Assembly: GCA_040754335.1 (NCBI GenBank)
Contig: JBFMCV010000003.1
Coordinates: 297,356 to 361,355, forward strand
DNA length: 64,000 nucleotides
Reading direction: 5' to 3'
Source: Thermodesulfobacteriota bacterium
GTDB taxonomy: Bacteria; Desulfobacterota_D; UBA1144; Nemesobacterales; UBA2774
Shown: in pieces, positions 26,437 through 35,708 of the stretch
Layout: each line of letters opens with the position of its first letter
Numbering within the stretch: the first letter of the stretch is position 1
The notes under the pieces: model-generated
Told to the model about the DNA's origin: nothing
Seen by the model: the letters and a program-made list of their open reading frames with translations, nothing else
Databases searched by the model: none
Position numbers and translations under genes: made by a program

Positions 26437-26478
26437 TTTTTTCACCGCGGCAACATATAGCGCACGGGGGTGAAAAAA
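26437..26478. promoter_or_regulatory. Perfect 10-bp inverted repeat upstream of the SnoaL-like gene
   Basis: TTTTTTCACC (26437-26446) and GGTGAAAAAA (26469-26478) flank 22 bases, ending 33 bases before ATG 26511 and next to a possible -10 (TATAAA near 26500). The position suits an operator; a terminator is less likely because no T-tract follows the 3' arm on the plus strand. Confidence 0.45.
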
Positions 26479-26510
26479 GACATTCCGTCTATTTTCAGGT
26501 ATAAAATCGT

Positions 26511-26948
26511 ATGCCGCCCGACTCAGACAAAGACCTCGTACTGGAAGTTAACGAGAGATTCTACAGGGCCCTGGGCTCAAGGGACCTCTCTCTCATGGAC
26601 ACGGTATTCGTCCACGACGAAAGGGCCGGGTGCACGCACCCCGGATGGGTGATGCTCAGGGGGTGGGAAGCCATTAGGCAGAGCTGGGAGAACGTCTTCG
26701 ATCCGGAAGACACGCTCGACATAAAGCTCCACAACGTCACGGTCGACGTAAATGGGGACGCCGCGTGCGTCACGTGCGTACAGGAGCTAACGTATATAAA
26801 CAGGACCCCCGTTATGATGAACGTCTCCGTATCGACGAACCTGTTCGAGAGGACGGAATCAGGCTGGCTCATGGTGATCCACCACGCCTCGCCCATACCC
26901 TTCGTCGCGGAAGAAAAGGAAAGAGGAAAAAACAACAACTTGCAGTAA
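26511..26948 (+). CDS. SnoaL-like / NTF2-fold protein (145 aa)
   Basis: Shows the classic order of this small cone-shaped fold: helix with VNERFYRALGSRDLSLMDTVF, then HPGWVMLRGWEAIRQSWENVF, then strands ITVDVNGDAACVT-type and a final TESGWLMVIHHASPIP. Members include ketosteroid isomerase-like enzymes and many ligand-binding proteins; ring HH at the end is typical of the SnoaL_3 group. The real substrate is unknown. Start ATG 26511 lacks a strong ribosome site. It is convergent with cysH. Confidence 0.8.
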   Translation: MPPDSDKDLVLEVNERFYRALGSRDLSLMDTVFVHDERAGCTHPGWVMLRGWEAIRQSWENVFDPEDTLDIKLHNVTVDVNGDAACVTCVQELTYINRTPVMMNVSVSTNLFERTESGWLMVIHHASPIPFVAEEKERGKNNNLQ

Positions 26949-26978
26949 AGCCGCTGCCGACTGCCGTATTGAGCCTTT

Positions 26979-27758
26979 CTAATCCCCGTTGTGGTTAAAG
27001 TGGAGACCGCATTCCTTGTCGGAATCGTTCTCCCACCACCAGCGCCCCGCCCTCTCGTCCTCGCCGGGCTTGACCGCGCGCGTACACGGGGCACAGCCGA
27101 TGCTTGGGTAGCCCATGTCGTGGAGCTTGTTGTAGGGAACCTTCCGCTCCTTTATATAATCCCACACCATCTTGCTCGTCCAGTCGACGAGCGGGTTTAT
27201 CTTCAATATGCCGCCGTTCGCTTCATCGATCTCGAACTTCCGGGCCTCGGCCCTGGTCTCGAGCTGGTCGCGCCTTATGGACGTGATCCAGCCGTCCATG
27301 TTCACGAGGTAGCGTCTGAGAGGCCTCACTTTCCTTATGTCGCAGCAGAGTATCCTGTTCTCTTTCCCCTTGTAAAATAAATTCACTCCCCGCTCGAGCA
27401 CCATCTCCTCGACTTCAGTTTTATCGGGGAAAACGACCTCTATCCTGGCTCCGTACCTTTTTCTTACCTCGTCCATGATGTCGTAGGTCTCCTGATTGAG
27501 CCTGCCCGTGTCGAGCGTGAATATCCTGGCTCCGCTGTCGATAGCCATGAGCATGTCTATGAGCACCATGCCCTGCGCCTGGAAGCTCGACGCGAGCGCG
27601 ACCCTCGGATGCAGATTATCGTAAGCCCACCTGAGTACCTCGTCAGCGCCGCCGCGCTCGAACCTGAGGTTCAGCTCTCTGACCTCGTCCGGAGCGAATA
27701 TCCGCTTCCCGGTCTCAGGGCCGGGTGTTTTTTTACTTATGGATCCCGATAAACTGAT
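26979..27758 (-). CDS. cysH: Phosphoadenylyl/adenylyl-sulfate reductase, start codon unusual (up to 259 aa)
   Basis: Reduces APS or PAPS to sulfite with thioredoxin. The PP-loop region is VALASSFQAQGMVLIDML, and the core has FTLDTGRLNQETY, RRDQLETRAEARKF and the C-terminal ECGLHF with the catalytic Cys. The pairs RILCCD and GCAPC bind a [4Fe-4S] cluster, which points to the APS-using type. The first in-frame ATG (27569) would delete the PP-loop. Upstream the frame stays open to a TAA at 27764-27762 without any ATG, GTG or TTG. A strong GAGGTGAT ribosome site lies five bases before an ATC at 27758, and a CTG at 27674 has GAGG eight bases upstream. I extend to 27758; the true start is uncertain. 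Confidence 0.85.
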   Translation of the reverse strand: MSLSGSISKKTPGPETGKRIFAPDEVRELNLRFERGGADEVLRWAYDNLHPRVALASSFQAQGMVLIDMLMAIDSGARIFTLDTGRLNQETYDIMDEVRKRYGARIEVVFPDKTEVEEMVLERGVNLFYKGKENRILCCDIRKVRPLRRYLVNMDGWITSIRRDQLETRAEARKFEIDEANGGILKINPLVDWTSKMVWDYIKERKVPYNKLHDMGYPSIGCAPCTRAVKPGEDERAGRWWWENDSDKECGLHFNHNGD

Positions 27759-27806
27759 TTTTTATCACCTCTCCGCCTTATAATGTCCTTCATCTTATTA
27801 TATACC

Positions 27807-28820
27807 CTAATGACCGAAATTCCTGCTTATCATAGCCGCGACATCGTAGCTGAAATACAGGGAAGACAGGAAATACCCCATAGCCACGGCCACGAAGGGT
27901 ATGACGAACCAGAAGAACGCTATCCTGACCACATGGCGGTTCTGTGCCGTAACGGAAAATCCCTGCTGTGCGAGAGAGAACCCTATTATTCCGGACGTTA
28001 CGATCTCCGCGAGCGATACGGGGACGCCGAAGAGCGAGGCCACCAGGATGATTGCCGCCCCCGTAAACTCGACCGAGACCGCCCTCAATATGCAGATCTC
28101 TGTGATTTCCTTGCCGACGCTGTCGAGGACCCTGCCGCCGAAAAGTATGGCCCCCACGCCCATCGCGGCTCCGGCCATTACCGCCCCGGCGCTTGCGTTC
28201 ACGAGCCCCAGGCCCACGAGCGGCCCGACGGAATTTGCAGAATTGTTCGCTCCGGCGGAAAAGGCGACGAACACGCCCGACATGGTTATCAGGATTGAAA
28301 GTATTTTATTTATGCTCCCCTCCGAGTACCTGTCCGTCAGGAACTGCAGCGTTCTCAAATACAGGTGCTTGGCGATGAGGTAATTCACCGTGAGCGCCAC
28401 GAGAGGCGTTATAACCCACCAGATGACGATCTCGAAAAATTTCTCGCCGTTCAGCGATTTCGAGTAGAGGCCGACCCCCACTATCGCGCAGACTAGAGCG
28501 TGAGTGGTGGCCACCGGAACGCGGGATATGTTCGCCCATGATATAAAAATAATCGCGATGAGGAAGATGATTATCACGAGTCCGATGTGGGTTGAGAAAA
28601 TCGTCCCGGGGACAAGGCCGTTCCCGAGTGTTTTAACTACGGGCGTGCCGGCGAGTAGCGCCCCCAGCACGGCAAATATTGCAATCATTACGGTCGCTTC
28701 CCTTTTCGTTCTCACGCCGGCGCCGTAAGCCGTAGCCATGGAAGCCGCCGAATTGTTCGCACCGATGTTAAGGGCCAGGAATGCGGATAGAACGATAGCT
28801 ATAGGAAGGACTAAATCCAA
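27807..28820 (-). CDS. pitA: PiT-family inorganic phosphate transporter (337 aa)
   Basis: An integral membrane symporter for phosphate. The family's duplicated signatures are visible: GANNSAASMATAYGAGV near residues 21-37 and SAGANNSANSVGPLVGLG in the second half, with about ten hydrophobic segments. The length fits the short Pit form without a large central loop. A PhoU-like partner (TIGR00153) often accompanies Pit genes but none is adjacent. It is divergent from the activator gene at 29011 with 190 bases between. Confidence 0.92.
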   Translation of the reverse strand: MDLVLPIAIVLSAFLALNIGANNSAASMATAYGAGVRTKREATVMIAIFAVLGALLAGTPVVKTLGNGLVPGTIFSTHIGLVIIIFLIAIIFISWANISRVPVATTHALVCAIVGVGLYSKSLNGEKFFEIVIWWVITPLVALTVNYLIAKHLYLRTLQFLTDRYSEGSINKILSILITMSGVFVAFSAGANNSANSVGPLVGLGLVNASAGAVMAGAAMGVGAILFGGRVLDSVGKEITEICILRAVSVEFTGAAIILVASLFGVPVSLAEIVTSGIIGFSLAQQGFSVTAQNRHVVRIAFFWFVIPFVAVAMGYFLSSLYFSYDVAAMISRNFGH

Positions 28821-29010
28821 AGGGTAGTCTCCGTATGAATTTGAGGCATATGGTTTTGATTATAAAGTATCGTAAATCGATGCAAATTAAGTGCCATGAT
28901 AAAAAATCGTGTAGTTAAGGGCTATATGCGTGATCCGCCTGTCCTCACCTTGATTAACGGGTAATCACTCCGTATATTTTTGTTACAGCTACGAGGGAGA
29001 TATTATATCC

Positions 29011-30408
29011 ATGACAGGCAAAGTTTCAATTTTAACCGGGGACGAGGGCCTGGTAAAAGAAATAGAAGATATCCTGGGAAAGGGCTCCGTCGAGGTCTTT
29101 TCCCGCGCCGAGGACATAAAAGACGCGGACGTGGTTCTTCTGGATGCGGATACGTCCGGCATCAATAATCTGGCCAGGTTAAAGGATAAACATTTCGTAA
29201 TAGTCATTACAGCCGAAAAGGGTACCAGGTACCTGATCGAATCGATGACGTTCGGCGCGTTCGACTGCGTATTCAGGCCTCTCAAGAACTCAGCCCTGTC
29301 TGCATCGCTCGAAAGGGCATTAGGCATAAGAGAAGAGATCAACGGCCACCTGGTCGAGTTCCACGGGAACCCGCAGGGCTCAAGCGTAACGTGCGCGATC
29401 GTGGGGGACTCGCCCATGCTCCAGGAGGTGTGCAAGCTCATAGGACAGGTCGGGAGAGTGGACGTCCCGGTGCTCATAACCGGAGAGAGCGGGACGGGGA
29501 AGGAGCTGGTCGCGGAGTCCATATGGAAGGTGAGCACGAGGTGGGAAAAACCATTCGTCGTGCTTAATTGCGCCGCCATCCCCGAAACCCTTCTGGAGGC
29601 GGAGCTCTTCGGTTACGAGAAAGGAGCTTTTACGGGGGCTTCGGCATCGCGTACAGGTAAATTCGAAGAGGCCGACGGCGGGATTATATTCCTCGACGAG
29701 ATCGGCGACATGCCGTTTTCACTCCAGGCGAAGGTGCTGAGGGTGCTCCAGAGCGGCACCTTCCACAGGCTCGGCTCCAATAAGGAGATATCGGTTGACG
29801 TCAGGATCATTACGGCTACGAATAAAGACCTCGAAAAGGTGGTGAGGGAAGGGAAGTTCAGGGAGGACCTCTATTTCCGCATAAACGTCGTGAGGATACA
29901 CCTGCCCGCGCTCAAGGAGCGGAAAGAGGACATACCCCTCCTTTCCGAGTGCTTTACGAGGAGACACAGCACGCAGATAGGAAAGGAGATAAAAGGGGCG
30001 ACGAGAAAGTTTCAGGCGGTCCTCATGGAATACGACTGGCCGGGCAACGTGAGGGAGCTTGAAAACGCGATCAGAAAGGCAATAGCGTTCACGAAAACGT
30101 CCTATCTCACTTCCTACGACCTCGACCTCCGGAGCAAACACAAGACGGTGAAACAGGCCGGCAATTTATCGTTCAAGGACGCTCTCAGGAGCTCCGTCAA
30201 AACCCTGCTCGGCTCGGATAGCGAGGAGAACATATACGATAAGGTCGTCAGGGAAGCGGAGATGGTCCTGCTAGTGGAAGCACTTGACGCGAGCGGGTGG
30301 AACCGTTCCAAAGCGGCAAGGAGACTCGGCATAAACAGGCTCACGCTCAGGCGGAAGCTGGAAGAATACAAGATCGGGGATGATTCGGGACACGTTGAAA
30401 CGGACTGA
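29011..30408 (+). CDS. NtrC-family sigma-54 activator with a degenerate receiver domain (465 aa)
   Basis: The N-terminal 110 residues resemble a response-regulator receiver: D45 in VVLLDADTSG sits at the phosphorylation position and VIVITAE gives the conserved Thr. However, only one acid (D11) is left of the usual pair and the Lys of the KPF motif is Arg (FRPLK), so phosphorylation is doubtful. The AAA+ core has Walker A GESGTGKE, the sigma-54 contact GAFTGA, IFLDEIGD, and WPGNVRELEN. The Fis-type HTH is GWNRSKAARRLGINRLTLRR. No sensor kinase is next to it. Ribosome site GAGGGAG lies upstream of ATG 29011. Confidence 0.9.
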   Translation: MTGKVSILTGDEGLVKEIEDILGKGSVEVFSRAEDIKDADVVLLDADTSGINNLARLKDKHFVIVITAEKGTRYLIESMTFGAFDCVFRPLKNSALSASLERALGIREEINGHLVEFHGNPQGSSVTCAIVGDSPMLQEVCKLIGQVGRVDVPVLITGESGTGKELVAESIWKVSTRWEKPFVVLNCAAIPETLLEAELFGYEKGAFTGASASRTGKFEEADGGIIFLDEIGDMPFSLQAKVLRVLQSGTFHRLGSNKEISVDVRIITATNKDLEKVVREGKFREDLYFRINVVRIHLPALKERKEDIPLLSECFTRRHSTQIGKEIKGATRKFQAVLMEYDWPGNVRELENAIRKAIAFTKTSYLTSYDLDLRSKHKTVKQAGNLSFKDALRSSVKTLLGSDSEENIYDKVVREAEMVLLVEALDASGWNRSKAARRLGINRLTLRRKLEEYKIGDDSGHVETD

Positions 30409-30424
30409 CCGGGCCCGCCCGGAT

Positions 30425-30979
30425 TCAGAGTATCTCGGAAATTTTAAAAATAGAGTAGAAATCGATCCCCATTTCCCTGAACTTTTCCGCGGCTCCCTCT
30501 TCCCGGTCTACTATAACGAGTATTTTCCTCGCGAGAGCGCCCGTGCTCCGGACGGCGTCCACCGCGGTGATCACTGACCCGCCCGATGTGACGACGTCCT
30601 CGACAATTGCGGCATTATCGCCTGACCTCAGATTACCCTCCACGAGCTTCCCTGTGCCGTGCTCCTTCTCCTTCTTCCGGACGAGGAAGCCTCTGAGAGG
30701 ATAATTCCCCCTGTAGCTCGCACCGAGAAGGGCGCCCACGATCGGGTCGGCCCCCATAGTCGGCCCGCCGACGGCCCCGATGAGGGGGTCGTGTTTTATT
30801 TCTTCGAGAAAAATGTCCGCGACGAGGGAGACTCCTTCCGGGTGAAGCGTCGTAATCCTTGCGTCTATGTAGTAATCGCTTTCTTTTCCGGACGCGAGCA
30901 TGAACTTCCCTCTCAGGATCGAGTTCTCGAGGAGTATCCGCTTTAATATGTCTATTTTTTCAGACGCCAACACTGCCAC
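30425..30979 (-). CDS. pyrE: Orotate phosphoribosyltransferase (184 aa)
   Basis: Joins orotate to PRPP to give OMP in pyrimidine synthesis. The PRPP-binding motif is AAIVEDVVTSGGSVITAVDAV near residues 115-135; SGKESDYYIDAR and GAVGGPTMGADPIVGAL are also typical. The start is GTG at 30979. It stands alone, convergent with the activator gene, with 16 bases between the stops. Confidence 0.95.
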   Translation of the reverse strand: MAVLASEKIDILKRILLENSILRGKFMLASGKESDYYIDARITTLHPEGVSLVADIFLEEIKHDPLIGAVGGPTMGADPIVGALLGASYRGNYPLRGFLVRKKEKEHGTGKLVEGNLRSGDNAAIVEDVVTSGGSVITAVDAVRSTGALARKILVIVDREEGAAEKFREMGIDFYSIFKISEIL

Positions 30980-31066
30980 CGTGCATGAATCAAACCTGTG
31001 ATGCGCACCGCTGTCAATTTGCGGGAATTCTTTGACCCGCTAAGCCAGAATGAAAGAGGTGCCCGC

Positions 31067-33532
31067 CTAATCCTTTAGAGACCTCACCTTCCAGATATCC
31101 TCTGCGTATTCCGATATGGTGCGGTCGCTCGAGAACTTCCCTATGCGGGCGACATTCAGTATCGCCTTCTTCGCCCAATCCCCGCTGCTTTTGAATTCCT
31201 CCCCCACCCTCCGCTGCGTCTCGGAATAGGACTCGAAATCCGCAATGTGGAAATACACGTCGCCGTTCACGAGCAGGGATTCGTAAATCCATTTGAAGAT
31301 CCCGTGCTCTTCCGTGCAGAATATATCGGACTCGAATGAGTCCAGCACCCTTTTCAGGTAAGGGCTCCTCTCGTAGATCTCCCTCGGATGATAACTGTGC
31401 GACTTTTTCATCTCCGCTATCTCGTTGGCCTTCAGTCCGAATATGAATATATTCTCCGCACCCACTTCCTGCCTTATCTCTATATTCGCCCCGTCCATTG
31501 TGCCGATTGTGAGCGCGCCGTTAAGGGCGAGCTTCATGTTGCCGGTGCCGGAGGCTTCCTTCCCGGCCGTAGATATCTGCTCGCTAAGGTCGGCGGCCGG
31601 AATTATCCTTTCTGCAAGGGTCACCTTATAGTCGGGGATGAACACCACCTTTAACTGGTCGTTCACCCTCGGGTCCGAGTTCACGACGCCGGCCACGTTG
31701 TTTATGAGCTTGATTATCTGCTTCGCCGCCCAGTATCCGGGAGCCGCCTTGCCGGCAAAGATATACGTCCTGGGCACGTTGAGCTGTGCGCCGTCTTCGA
31801 CCACCCTGAAATACTGATGGATAATATGCATGATGTTGAGGAGCTGCCGCTTGTACTCGTGTATGCGCTTTATCTGCACGTCGTACAGGCTCTCGGGGTT
31901 CACGGCTACCCGCGTGATCCTGTGTATAAGCTTTGCGAGATTTTCCTTGTTGTCTTTCTTGATGCGTAAAAAGTCCCTCTGGAAATTCGCGTCCTCGGAA
32001 TAGGCTTCCAGGGATCTCAGCTTGTAGAGGTCCGTTATCCAGCCGTCGCCGACCGTCCTGTTGATGAGCCTCGCGAGACCGGGGTTGCAATTGAGGAGCC
32101 ACCTCCTCTGAGTGATGCCGTTTGTCTTGTTATTGAACTTTTCGGGAGCGAGCTCATAAAAGTCAGGGACGAGTGAGGTCTTTATAAGCTCCGAGTGGAG
32201 CTCCGCGACGCCGTTTACGGAGTGGCTGCCCACGATGGAAAGAAGGGCCATGCGCACCCTCTTGCCGTTCCCTTCCTCGATGAGAGACATCCTGCTGAGC
32301 CGGGCGGGGTCTTCGGGCCATCTCGACTTGATCTTTTTGAGCAGTCTGTCGTTGATATCGTAGATTATCTCCAGGTGGCGGGGGATGACGCGCTCGAAGA
32401 GCGATATCGGCCACTTCTCGAGCGCCTCGGGCAGAAGAGTATGGTTCGTGTACCCGAACGCGGCTTCCGTTATCGACCATGCCCTGTCCCACGGCACGTC
32501 GTTTTCGTCGATGAGTATTCTCATAAGCTCGGTAATCGCCAGAGCCGGGTGAGTATCGTTCAGCTGTATGGCCACCTTCGAGGAGAAATTGCCGAACCCG
32601 TCGTGTCTCTTGAGAAACCGTCTCACTATATCGCGTACCGCGCATGAGACGAGGAAATATTCCTGAATTACCCTGAGCTCCTTCCCCTGCTCGACTGTGT
32701 CGGAGGGATAGAGGACCTTCGATATGGTCTCGGACGCCATTTTCAGCTCGACAGCTTTCATGTAGTCGCCGCTGTTGAAGATCTTCATGTCGAACTCGGT
32801 CGACGACCTGGCCGAATACAGCCTAAGATAATTGACGGTCCTGCTCCCGTAGCCGACTATGGGCATATCGTAGGGGACCCCGTAAAGGAATTTCCAATCC
32901 TTCCAGGTCGATCTGAAGTTCCCGTTGACGTCCTTTTCAATCTTGACCTGGCCGTATATGGGCACTACGCATAAATCGTCGGGCCTCTCGACGAGCCACG
33001 GCGACTCCCCGCCGAGCCAGTGGTCGGGGTGCTCCACCTGGTAGCCGTTAATTATGTCCTGCTTAAAGATTCCGTAATCATAATTGATTCCGTATCCGAA
33101 CCCGGGGATACCGAGCGTAGCGAGCGAATCCAGGAAACAGGCGGCCAGCCTCCCGAGGCCCCCGTTCCCGAGGGCCGGGTCGGACTCCGTTTCCGCGATC
33201 TCGCAAAGCTCGACGCCTAAGCTCTTAAGCGCGTCCCTGCAAAGGTCGAATATCCCGAGGTTTATGAGGTTGTTCGTGAGGGACCTGCCTATCAGATACT
33301 CGAGGGAAAGGCAGTAAACCCGCTTCGGGTCGGTCCTGTCGTATAATTCCTGAGTCTCGAACATCCCGTCCATTATCAATTCCCTGACGGCAAGGGATAT
33401 CGCGTGGAAGAGGTCGTTATTCGACGCCTCCGCCAGCTTCTTCCCTATCGAGTATTTCAGGTGATATAGTATCCTGCCCCTGAGGAAGCTGGAGTCATAA
33501 GACATTTTTAACGCTGAATCAAAGTCGACCAT
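31067..33532 (-). CDS. glgP: Glycogen/alpha-glucan phosphorylase (821 aa)
   Basis: Releases glucose-1-phosphate from alpha-1,4-glucan ends using pyridoxal phosphate. Features include the N-terminal LAVRELIMDGM block, CLSLEYLIGRSLTNNL, ALGNGGLGRLAACFLDS, GYGINYDYGIFKQ, and the PLP-binding Lys near 668 in EASGTGNMKLALNG followed by TIGTMDGANIEI. The full length fits the maltodextrin/glycogen phosphorylase class. It is divergent from glgB across 190 bases, placing breakdown and synthesis under one control region. Confidence 0.96.
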   Translation of the reverse strand: MVDFDSALKMSYDSSFLRGRILYHLKYSIGKKLAEASNNDLFHAISLAVRELIMDGMFETQELYDRTDPKRVYCLSLEYLIGRSLTNNLINLGIFDLCRDALKSLGVELCEIAETESDPALGNGGLGRLAACFLDSLATLGIPGFGYGINYDYGIFKQDIINGYQVEHPDHWLGGESPWLVERPDDLCVVPIYGQVKIEKDVNGNFRSTWKDWKFLYGVPYDMPIVGYGSRTVNYLRLYSARSSTEFDMKIFNSGDYMKAVELKMASETISKVLYPSDTVEQGKELRVIQEYFLVSCAVRDIVRRFLKRHDGFGNFSSKVAIQLNDTHPALAITELMRILIDENDVPWDRAWSITEAAFGYTNHTLLPEALEKWPISLFERVIPRHLEIIYDINDRLLKKIKSRWPEDPARLSRMSLIEEGNGKRVRMALLSIVGSHSVNGVAELHSELIKTSLVPDFYELAPEKFNNKTNGITQRRWLLNCNPGLARLINRTVGDGWITDLYKLRSLEAYSEDANFQRDFLRIKKDNKENLAKLIHRITRVAVNPESLYDVQIKRIHEYKRQLLNIMHIIHQYFRVVEDGAQLNVPRTYIFAGKAAPGYWAAKQIIKLINNVAGVVNSDPRVNDQLKVVFIPDYKVTLAERIIPAADLSEQISTAGKEASGTGNMKLALNGALTIGTMDGANIEIRQEVGAENIFIFGLKANEIAEMKKSHSYHPREIYERSPYLKRVLDSFESDIFCTEEHGIFKWIYESLLVNGDVYFHIADFESYSETQRRVGEEFKSSGDWAKKAILNVARIGKFSSDRTISEYAEDIWKVRSLKD

Positions 33533-33615
33533 CTGTCATATCCGTATATAAATATTTTTGAGTCAATATATAGCAGCCGGGGATATACTTACATGCCTGA
33601 CCCCAGCATGAGGTA

Positions 33616-33647
33616 ATTATACGTTTATCAGAGAATAAAGTTATAAT
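33616..33647. promoter_or_regulatory. Possible divergent promoters between glgP and glgB
   Basis: TATAAT occurs on the plus strand at 33642-33647 and on the minus strand at 33621-33616. Both lack a good -35 hexamer at the right distance, so the call is tentative. Confidence 0.3.
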
Positions 33648-33722
33648 CGCTTGTCATCCTCACCCCCTAACAGTGTATAATAAAAATCCGAAATACCAAC
33701 AAACCTGAGCGCTTGACGCCAA

Positions 33723-35639
33723 ATGGATCAAACAGAGATACATAAAAACACCCCGGGATATATAACGGATTACGACGTTTACCTGTTCAAGCAGGGCGCT
33801 CATACGAAGATGTACGAGAAACTGGGCTCTCATGTTACGGCGAAGGACGGGGCGCGCGGCGTGCATTTTGCAGTTTGGGCGCCTAACGCCGAGAGCGTCT
33901 CGGTAATCGGGGACTTCAACGGTTGGAACAAGGGCTCCCACAGGATGTCGCCCAGGTGGGACGAATCGGGCATATGGGAAACTTTTATTCCCGGCCTCGG
34001 GAAAGGAGAGGTCTATAAATATTACATTACGTCAAAATTCAATAACTACAGAGTGGAAAAGGCCGACCCCTACGCAAGGCGCGCCGAAACGCCGCCCAGG
34101 ACCGCTTCGGTCGTATGGGAGCCGGATTATGAATGGAGCGACCGGGAATGGCTCGATAAAAGATACGAATATAACTCGCTCGATGCGCCCATTTCCATCT
34201 ACGAGGTGCACATAGGCTCGTGGAGAAGGGTTCCCGAAGAGGGGAACAGGTCTCTCACGTACAGGGAAATGGCCCCCCTGCTCGCAGAATACGCGAAGTC
34301 GGCAGGGTTCACGCACGTTGAGTTCCTGCCGGTCATGGAGCACCCGTTTTACGGCTCATGGGGGTATCAGGTAACGGCGTATTTCGCGCCCACCGGCAGA
34401 TACGGCACTCCCGAGGATTTCATGTATCTCGTCGACGTGCTCCATCAAAACGACATAGGCGTCATTCTCGACTGGGTGCCCTCCCATTTCCCGGGCGACG
34501 AGCACGGGCTCGTCTACTTCGACGGCACCTACCTTTACGAGCACGCGGACCCGAGAAAAGGGTTCCATCCGGACTGGGGCTCTTATATCTTCAACTACAG
34601 CAGGAACGAGGTAAGGACGTTTCTCAAAAGCAGCGCCATGTACTGGTTCGATCGATACCACATAGACGGCGTCAGGGCGGACGCCGTTGCGTCAATGCTC
34701 TACCTCGACTACAGCCGAAAACCGGGCGAGTGGTTGCCGAATGAGTACGGCGGCAACGAAAATCTACAAGCGATCAGCTTCATCAAAGAGTTAAACGAGT
34801 CGATCTATGCCCATCACCCGGACGTGCAGACGATCGCAGAGGAATCGACCGCATGGCCAATGGTCTCGCGTCCCACATACGTTGGGGGCCTCGGATTCGG
34901 GATGAAATGGAACATGGGGTGGATGAACGATACGCTCGATTATTTCTCGAGAGACCCCGTTCACAGGAAGTACCACCATAACGACCTCACGTTCAGCATA
35001 ATGTATACGTTCACCGAGAATTTCGTGCTCCCGTTCTCTCACGACGAGGTGGTTCACCAGAAAGGATCTCTCCTCGGCAGGATGCCCGGCGACCTGTGGC
35101 AGAAATTCGCCAACATGAGGGCGCTGCTCGGATACATGTTCGGGCACCCGGGGAAAAAGCTTCTGTTCATGGGCGGGGAGATAGGTCAATGGGACGAATG
35201 GAGCCACGAGCGCAGCCTGGACTGGCACCTGCTGCAATTTCCCCTGCACAGCGGCCTCAGGCGTTGGGTCCAGGACCTGAACAGTTTCTATAGAGACGAG
35301 CCCGCAATGCACGAGATCGATTTCTCATACGAGGGATTCGACTGGGCCGACTTCAAGGACTACGAGCAGAGCGTGATAAGTTTTCTCAGAAAGAGCCGGG
35401 GAGAAAGGGAGATAGTGCTCGCCGTCTGCAACTTCACCCCCGTCCCCAGAAAACGCTACAGGATAAGAGTGCCCAGGGCCGGACTCTGGAGCGAGCGCTT
35501 GAACAGCGATTCGCATTTCTACGGGGGGAGCGGTATCGGCAACTACGGCGGTGTCCATACGTCGCCTGACGGCTACAGCTCATATATCGAGATAGACATT
35601 CCGCCGCTCGCCGTATTATTCTTCAAGTACGAGGGATGA
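33723..35639 (+). CDS. glgB: 1,4-alpha-glucan branching enzyme (638 aa)
   Basis: Cuts alpha-1,4 chains and rejoins them as alpha-1,6 branches. A CBM48 domain (HFAVWAPNAESVSVIGDFNGW) leads the GH13 barrel with VEFLPVMEHPFYGSWGYQV, nucleophile D320 in GVRADAVASM, acid/base E373 in TIAEESTAWP and LPFSHDEVVH. It lacks the extra N-terminal module of longer GlgB proteins, so 638 residues is normal for the short form. Start ATG 33723 has no strong ribosome site. It opens the glgB-glgX-malQ-glgA run. Confidence 0.96.
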   Translation: MDQTEIHKNTPGYITDYDVYLFKQGAHTKMYEKLGSHVTAKDGARGVHFAVWAPNAESVSVIGDFNGWNKGSHRMSPRWDESGIWETFIPGLGKGEVYKYYITSKFNNYRVEKADPYARRAETPPRTASVVWEPDYEWSDREWLDKRYEYNSLDAPISIYEVHIGSWRRVPEEGNRSLTYREMAPLLAEYAKSAGFTHVEFLPVMEHPFYGSWGYQVTAYFAPTGRYGTPEDFMYLVDVLHQNDIGVILDWVPSHFPGDEHGLVYFDGTYLYEHADPRKGFHPDWGSYIFNYSRNEVRTFLKSSAMYWFDRYHIDGVRADAVASMLYLDYSRKPGEWLPNEYGGNENLQAISFIKELNESIYAHHPDVQTIAEESTAWPMVSRPTYVGGLGFGMKWNMGWMNDTLDYFSRDPVHRKYHHNDLTFSIMYTFTENFVLPFSHDEVVHQKGSLLGRMPGDLWQKFANMRALLGYMFGHPGKKLLFMGGEIGQWDEWSHERSLDWHLLQFPLHSGLRRWVQDLNSFYRDEPAMHEIDFSYEGFDWADFKDYEQSVISFLRKSRGEREIVLAVCNFTPVPRKRYRIRVPRAGLWSERLNSDSHFYGGSGIGNYGGVHTSPDGYSSYIEIDIPPLAVLFFKYEG

Positions 35640-35708
35640 CATTATATAATTTCCATGATTTTTTCTCCGGGACGACTTTACATATAACCTTGTTTGAGCG
35701 TAGTTACG

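Larger units (their letters stand above)
25541..26510. other. Gene-free region of about 970 bases rich in repeats
   Basis: No credible ORF. It contains several inverted and direct repeats (listed separately), among them two copies of the widespread CTGAGC-TGTCGAAG element in opposite orientation, a CACGGC/GCCGTG hairpin (25682-25697) and ACACAC/GTGTGT near 25987-26001. The end (26491-26510, GGTATAAAAT) may hold the promoter of the next gene. Confidence 0.7.

Noticed and set aside
25541-26510. CRISPR array
   Set aside because: Repeats are few, unevenly spaced and of different kinds, with no regular spacers and no cas genes nearby.
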